The notes: generated by a model not told the origin, from the sequence alone. Numbered from the stretch's first letter, positions 1-6,410 are shown. The stretch: DNA of 6,643 nucleotides from an uncultured Pseudomonadota bacterium (GCA_946478635.1 CAMLCX010000278.1:1-6643); one strand, 5' to 3'. Numbers and translations: made by a program.

Positions 1-20
1 TCCAGTTCCGGATCCGCCTG

Positions 21-45
21 ATTCCCGCTTAAAACATGCGGGAAT
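21..45. repeat. REP-like palindrome (ATTCCCGC / GCGGGAAT)
   Basis: An 8-bp perfect inverted repeat, ATTCCCGC at 21-28 and GCGGGAAT at 38-45, encloses a 9-nt AT-rich loop and is followed by GACGG. From memory, units of the type ATTCCCGC...GCGGGAATGACGG are common dispersed palindromes in proteobacterial genomes. Only one copy is visible in this window, so the repeat status is inference. There is no T-run after it, so it is not an obvious terminator. Confidence 0.55.
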
Positions 46-73
46 GACGGTCTTCTGAAAGAAATCAACTCAA

Positions 74-106
74 CGCAGCAAGCTGCGGGGAATATGACCC
101 GCAGCG
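74..106. repeat. Two overlapping, mutually exclusive hairpins
   Basis: CGCAGC at 74-79 can pair with GCTGCG at 82-87, leaving a loop of only 2 nt. The same GCTGCG, extended to GCTGCGGG at 82-89, can instead pair perfectly with CCCGCAGC at 98-105 across an 8-nt loop. The second, 8-bp stem should win. The following bases (GATTTAAAATAG) lack a proper U-run, so an intrinsic terminator is weakly supported. It could equally be a second dispersed palindromic element next to the one at 21-45. Confidence 0.45.
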
Positions 107-519
107 ATTTAAAATAGCGTCGACCTACGCTTCTTCGTTAAACCTGGGATCGTCGCAAGCCACCCCATAACTGGATTTGCCTAGCTCGATTATGCCTGCT
201 TCGTTGCCATTGGCTCGCGCTAAACCGGCTGGGAAAAGGCCGTCCGGCGGATGTGAAACGAATTCGACGATGTGACTGGACCGAACGACCCAGCCGAATT
301 TCTGGGCGAACAATAGGCCGAATTAACGATCTGCGTCAAGAAGAAGATCCATGCGAGTTGGCAGATCCGCTGAGAGTCTCAAGGGACGGTCGTTAGGGCG
401 GCTAGATCATATCATTGGAAAAACGCTCGCAAAAAGTAGGGAGAAATTTTTCCGGTTCGTTGAGTGAGTGGATTCCGAGTCTAGCTAGAGCCAGCTAATT
501 TAAGTCGAAGTAACGACTC

Positions 520-547
520 GGTTACCTGACGTAGCGGAAGGGTTACC
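520..547 (+). promoter_or_regulatory. Direct GGTTACC repeats upstream of glnE
   Basis: GGTTACC occurs at 520-526 and again at 541-547, a period of 21 bp or about two helical turns. A partial copy, GATTACC, lies at 593-599, just before the glnE start and 52 bp further on, about five turns. Each copy is itself nearly palindromic. Such same-face spacing would suit a regulator binding ahead of glnE, but the motif matches no operator I recognise and may be chance. Confidence 0.2.
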
Positions 548-607
548 GCCACGTATTGAAATAGAGCTGCGCTTGAAGCTTTTCGCCCAGGCGATTACCT
601 TGATGGG

Positions 608-3600
608 GTGAATAATAAACAGAAGATGGTTAAACCACAGTCTGAGCCCAAGATTTTCAAGACGCTGATTGACAAGAGCCCCTCGCCGCATCTGGCGGAG
701 AATAACCTGTCGCGGCTTCTTGATATTGGTGCCTCGAAAAACCTCGAGAAGATTCCCAACGGAGAATTGCCGCATTTGTTTCGCTTGTTCGGCGGCAGCT
801 CCTTTCTCAGCGATATTCTCATTCGCCAGAAAGAACATTGGCCGGAGACCTTTCTTCGCCAGATCAAAGTCGCGCAGAAGTCTGCTGCGCAGCACTCGAA
901 GGAACTCCAACTCGCCACCCAAAGCGCGCCCACGTTTGTCGATTTTTGCGCCGCGCTGCGCCGTCATAAACAGAGCGAATATTTGCGCATCGGCGCGCGC
1001 GATCTGCTGCCCTCGGTCAGCATGGAGGAAACAGTGCGGGAGCTTTCGGCCCTGGCGGATGCTGCTCTCGACGCCGCCTACCGTTTCTGCCGGGCGGAAG
1101 CGGAGAAAGACTACGGGCCGCTTCTTCTCCCCGGGTCCAAGGAGCCCAACCGCTTCGCCATTCTCGGCATGGGCAAGCTGGGCGGCGGCGAACTCAATTT
1201 CAGCTCCGATGTCGATGTGATCTTTCTCTACGAGAGCGACGAAGGCGAAAGCGCCGGCGGGCCCAAAGGCAAGGTGTCGCCAAGAGAATTCTTCAGCGCG
1301 GTGGGGAAAAAGATCATTCAGGCTATGGGGGATGTCACCGAAGACGGCTTCGTCTTCCGTATCGACCTAAGGCTTCGTCCTCTCGGGGTCAATGGGCCGT
1401 TAGTACAGTCCGTGGACTCGGCCATGCTCTACTATGAGTCGTGGGGACAATGCTGGGAGCGCGCCGCCTTGATCAAGGCGCGGCCGGTTGCCGGCGAACT
1501 CGCTCTGGGGCATCGCTTTCTCAAGGAGGTCGAACCTTTTATCTTCCGCCGCTACCTCGATTACACCACCGTGGATGAGCTCCGCCACATGAAAGCGCGC
1601 ATCGAGAGCGAGCTGCTGACGCTTCAGGACAAGGAACGCAATGTCAAACTCGGAGTGGGCGGCATTCGTGAGATAGAATTTTTCACTCAAGCGTTGCAGT
1701 TGGTGAACGGCGGCTATGAGCCGGATTTAAGGGGACCCAGCACTCTGCCGGCGCTGGCGGCGCTCGCGCGTCATCATTTTATTTCCAAGAAAGAACGGGA
1801 CTCCCTGAGCGAGGCTTACCGCTTTTTACGCGAGGTTGAACATAAGGTGCAGATCGTCCAGGAAGCTCACGCGCATACGATCCCCGAGGGCAAGGAAGAG
1901 GAGCAAGCGCTGGCTCGACGACTGGGCTACCGGCGCAAAGGCAGGCGCGGCGAGCGCGAACAGTTCTGGCAAGACTATCGCCGTCAGACCAAAGCCGTGC
2001 GCCGCGTTTTTGACCGGCTGTTTTATCGCGCGCAAAGAGAAATCGAACAGGATGCCCAATCGGCGGCCGGTGCCGTCTGGAACGATCTTGACCGCCAGGA
2101 AATCGTCATCGCGGAGCTGGCGAAATACGGTATCGCCGATCCGGCAAAGGCCTACGCGCACCTGCTCGCCATCCGTGACGGCGAAGTGTACACGCCGCCA
2201 AGTCCGAAAAGATTAAAGGTGATGCGCCGGCTCGGTCCGGCATTGATGGCCGAGATCACGAGCTCGAGCGCGCCGGAACGGGCGCTCGTGAATCTCGCCG
2301 AATTCAGTCATCGAATCGGCGGGCGCACGGGATTTTTGACTCTGCTCGCGGAAAAGCCGGAAACCATGCGTCTTTTGATTACGCTCTTCGCCGAGAGCCA
2401 ATTCCTGACCGACCTGTTTCTCAATCGGCCCGAGCTGATCGACACCTTGATTCGCGTCGATCTCACGCGCTTTGAAAAAACCAGAGCGGAGATGCGCGAA
2501 GAATTACGCGCCGCCATCGCGGAGGACGGCGACACGGAAGCCAAGCTCAACGCTCTGCGGCGGTATAAAACCGAAGAGTTCATCCGCATCGGCATGCACG
2601 ATCTCGGTGGTGAGCTGGGTCTCATGCAAACGCTGACTCAATTGTCCAATTTAGCCGACGCATGTCTTCAGGCAACCGTGGATATGACGCTGGCGGAGCT
2701 CGTTCGAAGCTTCGGCCCGGTCGCCCATGGGCAATTTGCCGTTATCGGCGGCGGCAAACTCGGCGGCCGCGAACTGGATTACAATTCGGACCTCGATTTA
2801 ATTTTCGTTTATCATGCCGATGCCGAAGCAAAGAGCAGCAGCGGTTTAGCCGCGCACGAGTATTATGTTCGCGCCGGCCAGAAACTCCTCACCTACTTGG
2901 GCGCGCCGACCGAAGAAGGGATCGCCTACAAAATCGACATGCAGCTGCGCCCGTCCGGCAAAGCCGGCCCGCTGGTCTCATCGCTGGACGCTTTTCGCGA
3001 GTATCACCAATCGAGCTCGCAGCTCTGGGAAAGGCAGGCACTGATCAAAACGCGCTGCGTTGCGGGCGATCCGTTGCTTGGAAAAGAGGTTGAAAAAATC
3101 ACCCGGGAATTCGCCTATGGACGCTCACTGAAACCGGAGGAGGTCAGCGAGATTCATCACCTGCGCATGCGCATGGAGCGTGAGCTTGCCGGCGAAGATG
3201 AAAGCCGCTTCAATCTGAAGAAAGGGCGCGGCGGCTTGGTGGACATTGAATTTCTGACCCAGATGTTACAACTCACCCACGGTCATCGCTGCGCGCAACT
3301 GCGTCGTCGCGAAACACTGAAAGCGCTGGACGCTCTGCGCGACGAGAAAATTTTAAGCCGCGGCGAATATCGGACTCTCTCCGATGGGTATCTTTTTCTG
3401 CGCCGGCTCGACCACCGTTTGCGGCTCGAGCGCGACCAGTCCATCGACGCATTCGAGGCAGAGCCGGAAAGGCTTCAAAGCATCGCCCAGGCGCTCGGAT
3501 ATAAAGGCGGCCACAGTCGAATAAACCATATCAAATCCGGGAAAAAATTATTGCGCGATTATCAGAAAAATCGCGAACAGATTCGCGCCTGTTATGAGCG

Positions 3601-3661
3601 CTACTTTATCCCCACACCACGGTCAGGCCGTCGGCAGCGCGATCGAACTTCCGTTCGTTGA
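608..3661 (+). CDS. glnE: Bifunctional glutamine synthetase adenylyltransferase / adenylyl-removing enzyme GlnE
   Basis: GlnE inactivates glutamine synthetase by transferring AMP from ATP to a tyrosine of each subunit and reverses this by phosphorolysis, under PII and glutamine control, in the cytoplasm. The 1017-residue product has both nucleotidyltransferase halves. The N-terminal removase half has GMGKLGG at 187-193, the metal pair D201/D203, IDLRLRP with D253, and GIREIEFF at 352-359. The C-terminal transferase half has GGGKLGG at 714-720, D728/D730, KIDMQLRP with D777, and GLVDIEF at 876-882. E. coli GlnE is about 946 residues, so this one is slightly long, with a short basic tail. The start is GTG at 608, the only start codon in the open frame after a stop at 557. 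ATG at 626 is the alternative; neither has a clear ribosome binding site. No glnA or glnB lies in the window. Both catalytic centres look intact. Confidence 0.97.
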   Translation: MNNKQKMVKPQSEPKIFKTLIDKSPSPHLAENNLSRLLDIGASKNLEKIPNGELPHLFRLFGGSSFLSDILIRQKEHWPETFLRQIKVAQKSAAQHSKELQLATQSAPTFVDFCAALRRHKQSEYLRIGARDLLPSVSMEETVRELSALADAALDAAYRFCRAEAEKDYGPLLLPGSKEPNRFAILGMGKLGGGELNFSSDVDVIFLYESDEGESAGGPKGKVSPREFFSAVGKKIIQAMGDVTEDGFVFRIDLRLRPLGVNGPLVQSVDSAMLYYESWGQCWERAALIKARPVAGELALGHRFLKEVEPFIFRRYLDYTTVDELRHMKARIESELLTLQDKERNVKLGVGGIREIEFFTQALQLVNGGYEPDLRGPSTLPALAALARHHFISKKERDSLSEAYRFLREVEHKVQIVQEAHAHTIPEGKEEEQALARRLGYRRKGRRGEREQFWQDYRRQTKAVRRVFDRLFYRAQREIEQDAQSAAGAVWNDLDRQEIVIAELAKYGIADPAKAYAHLLAIRDGEVYTPPSPKRLKVMRRLGPALMAEITSSSAPERALVNLAEFSHRIGGRTGFLTLLAEKPETMRLLITLFAESQFLTDLFLNRPELIDTLIRVDLTRFEKTRAEMREELRAAIAEDGDTEAKLNALRRYKTEEFIRIGMHDLGGELGLMQTLTQLSNLADACLQATVDMTLAELVRSFGPVAHGQFAVIGGGKLGGRELDYNSDLDLIFVYHADAEAKSSSGLAAHEYYVRAGQKLLTYLGAPTEEGIAYKIDMQLRPSGKAGPLVSSLDAFREYHQSSSQLWERQALIKTRCVAGDPLLGKEVEKITREFAYGRSLKPEEVSEIHHLRMRMERELAGEDESRFNLKKGRGGLVDIEFLTQMLQLTHGHRCAQLRRRETLKALDALRDEKILSRGEYRTLSDGYLFLRRLDHRLRLERDQSIDAFEAEPERLQSIAQALGYKGGHSRINHIKSGKKLLRDYQKNREQIRACYERYFIPTPRSGRRQRDRTSVR

Positions 3662-3695
3662 GCGCTGCCTGCGCTCGCTTAAAGAACGGGTTTTT
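3651..3695 (+). terminator. Intrinsic terminator of glnE, overlapping its stop codon
   Basis: Two nested perfect 6-bp stems are visible: an outer one, CCGTTC at 3651-3656 with GAACGG at 3684-3689, and an inner one, GAGCGC at 3660-3665 with GCGCTC at 3671-3676. After one further G comes a run of five T (3691-3695). The glnE stop codon (3659-3661) sits between and within the stems, so the last codons of glnE double as terminator. The unpaired segments between the stems (3 and 7 nt) make it less than ideal, but position and T-run fit. Confidence 0.65.
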
Positions 3696-3983
3696 AAATA
3701 CCGAACTGAGAATTTCACGACGTCCCGGCCTTGCAGGAGATTGATGATGTTTTCTCGCTAGAGCAATTTAGGCAACCCGGATCAGTTCGGAGTTTGCAAG
3801 AGCTTTGCAGGAGTCTAGTACCGGGACAGAAACTCCGGACCTCGCTATGCGGGGGTCGCAACAACGCTAGATCAGGCAATTGCCCCTTGCAGACCACGGC
3901 CGCGACCGTACGGGAAAGCCAGTTCACCTCTGAGACCCAATCAGAACCTGACCACCGTTAAGTAAATTTTTAAAATGTCATTA
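3696..3983. other. Non-coding stretch with several small hairpins
   Basis: About 290 bp separate the glnE terminator from the next promoter. A 76-codon TTG-initiated frame (3731-3961, plus) and a 70-codon minus frame (3715-3927) have compositions unlike protein, so I do not call them. Small foldable elements are present: TGCAA/TTGCA at 3795-3809, a bulged 8-bp stem at 3838-3857 closed by TAT, the palindrome GGCAATTGCC at 3875-3884, and a near-palindrome around 3896-3909. They match no RNA family I recognise. The stretch may hold an unassigned RNA or just be spacer. Confidence 0.4.
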
Positions 3984-4011
3984 TTGACAGTAGCACAACG
4001 CTTGATATATG
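3984..4011 (+). promoter_or_regulatory. Sigma-70-type promoter with extended -10
   Basis: A perfect -35 box TTGACA (3984-3989) is followed after 16 bp by TATATG (4006-4011), which matches four of six -10 positions. A TG at 4003-4004 in the right place forms an extended -10. Transcription would start near 4017-4019, directly before the ATG at 4020. This supports 4020 rather than 3975 as the gene start, because 3975 lies upstream of the promoter. Confidence 0.55.
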
Positions 4012-4019
4012 TTCTGAGC

Positions 4020-4427
4020 ATGAGAACACAATTGCTTAAGGGCATTGCCCTGGCGTCTTTGGTTACCGTAATGGCGAGTCCGGTTTACGCGCAGACGGCG
4101 GGTTCGAGCAATCAACCAGCCGAACAACAGCCCGTGAGCTCGGAAGCCGGTTACGGTGTGGGAGCGGCTCTGGCAAGCGTCTTCTATATCCCGGCAAAGG
4201 TGACCTATGCGGGATTGGGGCTGCTTACCGGCGGGCTTGGTTGGGCGTTGAGCGGCGGTAGAGCCGATGTTGCCAACAACATCATCTACCCTGCGATTGG
4301 CGGCAACTATGTCGTCACACCGAGTAATCTCAAGGGCACCGAGCCTCTCTATTTCGTCGGTGCGCCGCCACCCGAGACCGAACCGCGGGCCGATGTTCCT
4401 TCGTCGGCTACGACCGCGACTCGCTAG
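4020..4427 (+). CDS. Small secreted glycine-rich protein of unknown function
   Basis: The 135-residue product starts with a clear signal peptide: MRTQ then K7, a hydrophobic core at about 8-19, and a likely signal peptidase I site after SPVYA (A24, with V22 at -3). A short Gln/Ser/Pro linker follows, then a hydrophobic glycine-rich segment at about 44-80 with GxxxG-type spacing (for example G67 and G71). This could be one long or two short membrane passes, or a glycine-zipper hairpin. Next come a polar stretch with NNIIYPAIGG and NYVVTP (about 86-101) and a Pro/Thr-rich tail. I recall similar small hypothetical proteins from deltaproteobacterial-type genomes but no function; envelope location is inference. 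The longer frame from 3975 adds 15 residues before the signal and starts upstream of the promoter, so ATG 4020 is preferred. No Shine-Dalgarno sequence is evident. The last 20 bp overlap the end of lpxA on the other strand. Confidence 0.75.
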   Translation: MRTQLLKGIALASLVTVMASPVYAQTAGSSNQPAEQQPVSSEAGYGVGAALASVFYIPAKVTYAGLGLLTGGLGWALSGGRADVANNIIYPAIGGNYVVTPSNLKGTEPLYFVGAPPPETEPRADVPSSATTATR

Positions 4428-5196
4428 CACCGAAGCACACCCCGCGCTTCGAAGCTTTAATAAACTCCAGCAGGGCCGCCACGTCCTGGTTGGCCTTGCT
4501 GGATTCGTTTAGCTCTTTGACCGCCAATGCGAGATTTCGCCCGCCCCGGAACAGGGTCCGGAAGGCGGCGCGGATCGCGCGAATTCTTTTTTCATCAAAT
4601 CCAGCGCGCTTTAGTCCGACAACGTTAACGCCGCGGATCGTATGCTGCCAATCGACGATGGCGTAGGGCGGCACGTCGCGGCTCGTGCCGCTTTGCCCGC
4701 GCATCAAAGCGTACTCGCCTATCCGGACAAACTGGTGAACCACACAATTGCCGGAGATAAAAACATTGTTGCCAATCTCCACGTAGCCGCCGAGCAAAGC
4801 GCCGTTGGCGAGAACGACGTTATCGCCGAGCCGGCAATTATGGCCTACATGGCAGGTCGCCATAAGAAAATTATCGTTGCCGATAGTTGTTGCTGAACCG
4901 GCGGCGGTGCCGCGGTGAATTTGCACGTATTCGCGAATAATATTATTGGAGCCGATCCGCAGGTAGCTCTCCTGGCCGCCATAGGCTTTGTCCTGCGGCG
5001 CGCCGCCGAGAGCCGCCCCGGGATGAATCTCGTTACCTTCGCCGATCTCCGTCCAGCCGGTAAGATAGGCGTGCGGCATCACGCGAGTCCCGCGCTTGAT
5101 CTTGACCCGCCCTTCGATCACTACGTAGGCGCCGATCTCGACATCGGAATCGATCTCCGCTTGCGCATCGATGACGGCGGTTGGATGAATGGCCAT
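4408..5196 (-). CDS. lpxA: Acyl-ACP--UDP-N-acetylglucosamine O-acyltransferase (LpxA family)
   Basis: LpxA moves a 3-hydroxyacyl chain from acyl carrier protein to UDP-GlcNAc, the first step of lipid A synthesis in the cytoplasm. The 262-residue product equals the E. coli length. It has N-terminal hexapeptide repeats of the left-handed beta-helix (about 3-160), IHRGT at 93-97, CHVGH with the putative catalytic base H119 (E. coli H125) and H116, VHQF with H154, H185, and the C-terminal GVNVVGLKR helix region with R197. By hand alignment, the usual lysine of QDLKY (E. coli K76) is alanine here (QDKAY, A71, with lysine one place earlier), and E. coli E200 is V193. The acyl-ruler position (E. coli G173) is G167. 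The open frame extends upstream to 5349, but that part is antiparallel shadow of yacG; ATG 5196 fits the family start. It follows yacG by 14 bp with no clear ribosome binding site, suggesting coupling. lpxD, fabZ and lpxB are not adjacent downstream. A related sugar acyltransferase is the alternative. Confidence 0.9.
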   Translation of the reverse strand: MAIHPTAVIDAQAEIDSDVEIGAYVVIEGRVKIKRGTRVMPHAYLTGWTEIGEGNEIHPGAALGGAPQDKAYGGQESYLRIGSNNIIREYVQIHRGTAAGSATTIGNDNFLMATCHVGHNCRLGDNVVLANGALLGGYVEIGNNVFISGNCVVHQFVRIGEYALMRGQSGTSRDVPPYAIVDWQHTIRGVNVVGLKRAGFDEKRIRAIRAAFRTLFRGGRNLALAVKELNESSKANQDVAALLEFIKASKRGVCFGASESRS

Positions 5197-5210
5197 GGAG
5201 AGAGTTCGGT

Positions 5211-5408
5211 TTAGTTGTTCGACTCTTTGTCCTCGTCGTCTTCGTCGTCGAGATCGATATCCATTTCTCTGGCCGGGATGCGGTAACTCCCTCGCGTCCA
5301 GGCGCCGAGATCGATGAGCCGGCAGCGCTCCGAGCAGAAAGGGCGACACGGATTATTTTCCCACGGCGTTAATTTCCGGCAAATCGGACATTTTACTTCG
5401 CGAATCAC
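5211..5408 (-). CDS. yacG: DNA gyrase inhibitor YacG, small zinc-ribbon protein
   Basis: YacG is a small zinc protein; the E. coli protein binds the C-terminal part of GyrB and inhibits gyrase. From a GTG start at 5408 the product has 65 residues, the E. coli size. Zinc ligands are visible as CPIC (C7, C10) and FCSERC (C25, C29), followed by the family signature LIDLGAW at 31-37 and YRIP at 42-45. The C-terminus is very acidic (about residues 50-62). A longer TTG-initiated frame from 5444 would overlap the end of the upstream gene; GTG 5408 is preferred because it has a GTGAG-like ribosome binding sequence a few bases ahead and gives the normal N-terminus. It begins 10 bp after the upstream stop and ends 14 bp before lpxA, so all three are probably co-transcribed. 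In E. coli yacG sits with coaE and zapD, so the pairing with lpxA differs. Confidence 0.92.
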   Translation of the reverse strand: MIREVKCPICRKLTPWENNPCRPFCSERCRLIDLGAWTRGSYRIPAREMDIDLDDEDDEDKESNN

Positions 5409-5418
5409 GGTCGACTCA

Positions 5419-6396
5419 CTAACTGTCCAGTGTGTTGGCGGCAAAGAGCTCTTCCACGGCGAGCTTCCTTTCCATCAGCCCCTGATCGAGCGAATAATCA
5501 ATGAAGCGCTCCAGGTTGGCGCGATTCTTTGTGACACCGTGCGGCCACGGATCCGCACCGAAAGCCTTTCGCTCCTCTTCGAAGAGATGCCGTCCCCAGA
5601 CAAAGCGGGACCAGTTGGGATCGTCGTAGTAATCCATGCAAATTTCCTTGGCCCGATCGAAAGCCGCCATTACGCTCGGCGCGAGCTGCGGATAGGTTTT
5701 CAATACTGCGTCTTTGAATGCGATTAAGTGCATGATCGGATAGTAGCCGTTTTTTTGAAAGTATTGGATCTCCTCCGCCTTGGGATCCGCGAACAAACGG
5801 CGAATGCTGCCGCCGCCGCGCAGCGCCTCGTGGGGCGGATGGGGCACCATCAAGGCGTCTATTTCACCCCGCTCCAGCATCGCGCCCATTTTCTGTCCGG
5901 GCTTCAAGAGCTGCATGTTAACCCCATCGAGGGGTTTGAGCGGCACGGCTTCGTCTTTAGAAATGAACCATGCAATCTTACGCCACGGAACACCATATTC
6001 CGAATGCAAATCTCCCTTTGCCAGCACGGACAGCGTGGTTTGAAATGTGCTCAGGCCGACTTTCCTACCGATCAGATCCCGCGGGTGATTGATCCCGGCA
6101 TTTACGTTGACCCACATTTGCGACAGGCTGAACAAACGGCGCGGAAAAACCGGAATGGCGGTAAACGGCATACCGCGGCTCTTGGCGATTAGATACGACG
6201 ACAACGACAATTCGCAAATATCGAATTCGCCCTTTTGTAACATTCGCTCATGTCGATCCTGGCCGTGCTTGAGCGGACTGGACTGTCCCACTTCAAGCAC
6301 TTGCAGATCGACGCCCGCCACCGCCGCCGAGCCGTCGAACAACGGGACGTGCCGATCGTAATGGGAGAGAGCCATGGTTAGTTGTGCTTGAGACAT
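5419..6396 (-). CDS. 4,5-dihydroxyphthalate decarboxylase-like / substrate-binding-fold protein
   Basis: This 325-residue protein resembles the family named after 4,5-dihydroxyphthalate decarboxylase, which shares the two-lobed fold of type 2 periplasmic binding proteins (NMT1/ThiY, MqnA). Recognisable stretches are LSHYDR at 10-15, [11 protein letters not shown] at 58-68, AIPVFPRR at 80-87, a hinge-like DLIGRKVGL at 107-115, GEIDAL at 177-182, YPIMH at 219-223, DPWPHG at 282-287 and the typical end EELFAANTL at 315-323. There is no signal peptide, so it is likely cytoplasmic unless exported otherwise. No ABC permease or ATPase gene lies nearby, which favours an enzyme or solitary binding protein over a transporter component, but most members are untested and the substrate is unknown. 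The start is ATG 6396, with AAGGA 9 nt upstream; the in-frame TTG at 6402 would be too close to that site. It is the first gene of the minus-strand cluster with yacG and lpxA. Confidence 0.85.
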   Translation of the reverse strand: MSQAQLTMALSHYDRHVPLFDGSAAVAGVDLQVLEVGQSSPLKHGQDRHERMLQKGEFDICELSLSSYLIAKSRGMPFTAIPVFPRRLFSLSQMWVNVNAGINHPRDLIGRKVGLSTFQTTLSVLAKGDLHSEYGVPWRKIAWFISKDEAVPLKPLDGVNMQLLKPGQKMGAMLERGEIDALMVPHPPHEALRGGGSIRRLFADPKAEEIQYFQKNGYYPIMHLIAFKDAVLKTYPQLAPSVMAAFDRAKEICMDYYDDPNWSRFVWGRHLFEEERKAFGADPWPHGVTKNRANLERFIDYSLDQGLMERKLAVEELFAANTLDS

Positions 6397-6405
6397 AGTC
6401 AATAT

Positions 6406-6410
6406 TCCTT
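6406..6410 (-). promoter_or_regulatory. Ribosome binding site of the decarboxylase-like gene
   Basis: AAGGA on the minus strand lies 9 nt before ATG 6396 but only 4 nt before the alternative TTG at 6402. This decides the start in favour of the ATG. It is the clearest Shine-Dalgarno sequence in the window. Confidence 0.6.

Larger units (their letters stand above)
1..607. other. Gene-free left edge and glnE leader
   Basis: No reading frame here looks like a real gene. The stretch holds two palindromic elements (21-45 and 74-106), a doubtful minus-strand coding remnant (125-406, one internal stop), and short GGTTACC repeats just upstream of glnE. I see no tRNA, rRNA or riboswitch signature. No convincing -35/-10 pair for glnE was found: hexamers such as TTGAAA at 556-561 and TTGAAG at 573-578 have no good partner at the right distance. 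Confidence 0.6.

Noticed and set aside
484..504. Shared GCTAGAGC...AATTTA between 484-502 and 3757-3770
   Set aside because: The two halves are spaced differently in the two places and the match is short, so chance is likely.
500..967. Minus-strand frame of 155 codons overlapping the start of glnE
   Set aside because: It lies opposite well-conserved GlnE sequence, has no recognisable motif, and is a typical shadow frame of a GC-rich gene.
3838..3857. Hairpin as an intrinsic terminator
   Set aside because: It is followed by GCAACAACG, not a T-run.
3731..3961. 76-codon plus-strand frame between glnE and the secreted-protein gene
   Set aside because: It starts with TTG, has no ribosome binding site, and its composition (many Ser, Arg, Gln, Cys; no hydrophobic pattern) does not look like a folded protein.
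3975..4427. Longer version of the secreted protein starting at 3975
   Set aside because: The promoter at 3984-4011 lies inside the extra 15 codons, and a start at 4020 gives a normal signal peptide.
5197..5349. N-terminal extension of LpxA up to 5349
   Set aside because: The extra residues are arginine-rich frame-shadow of yacG; the LpxA family start MAIHPTAVI matches ATG 5196.
5409..5444. TTG start of YacG at 5444
   Set aside because: It overlaps the end of the upstream gene and adds 12 residues not typical of YacG; GTG 5408 gives the family length.
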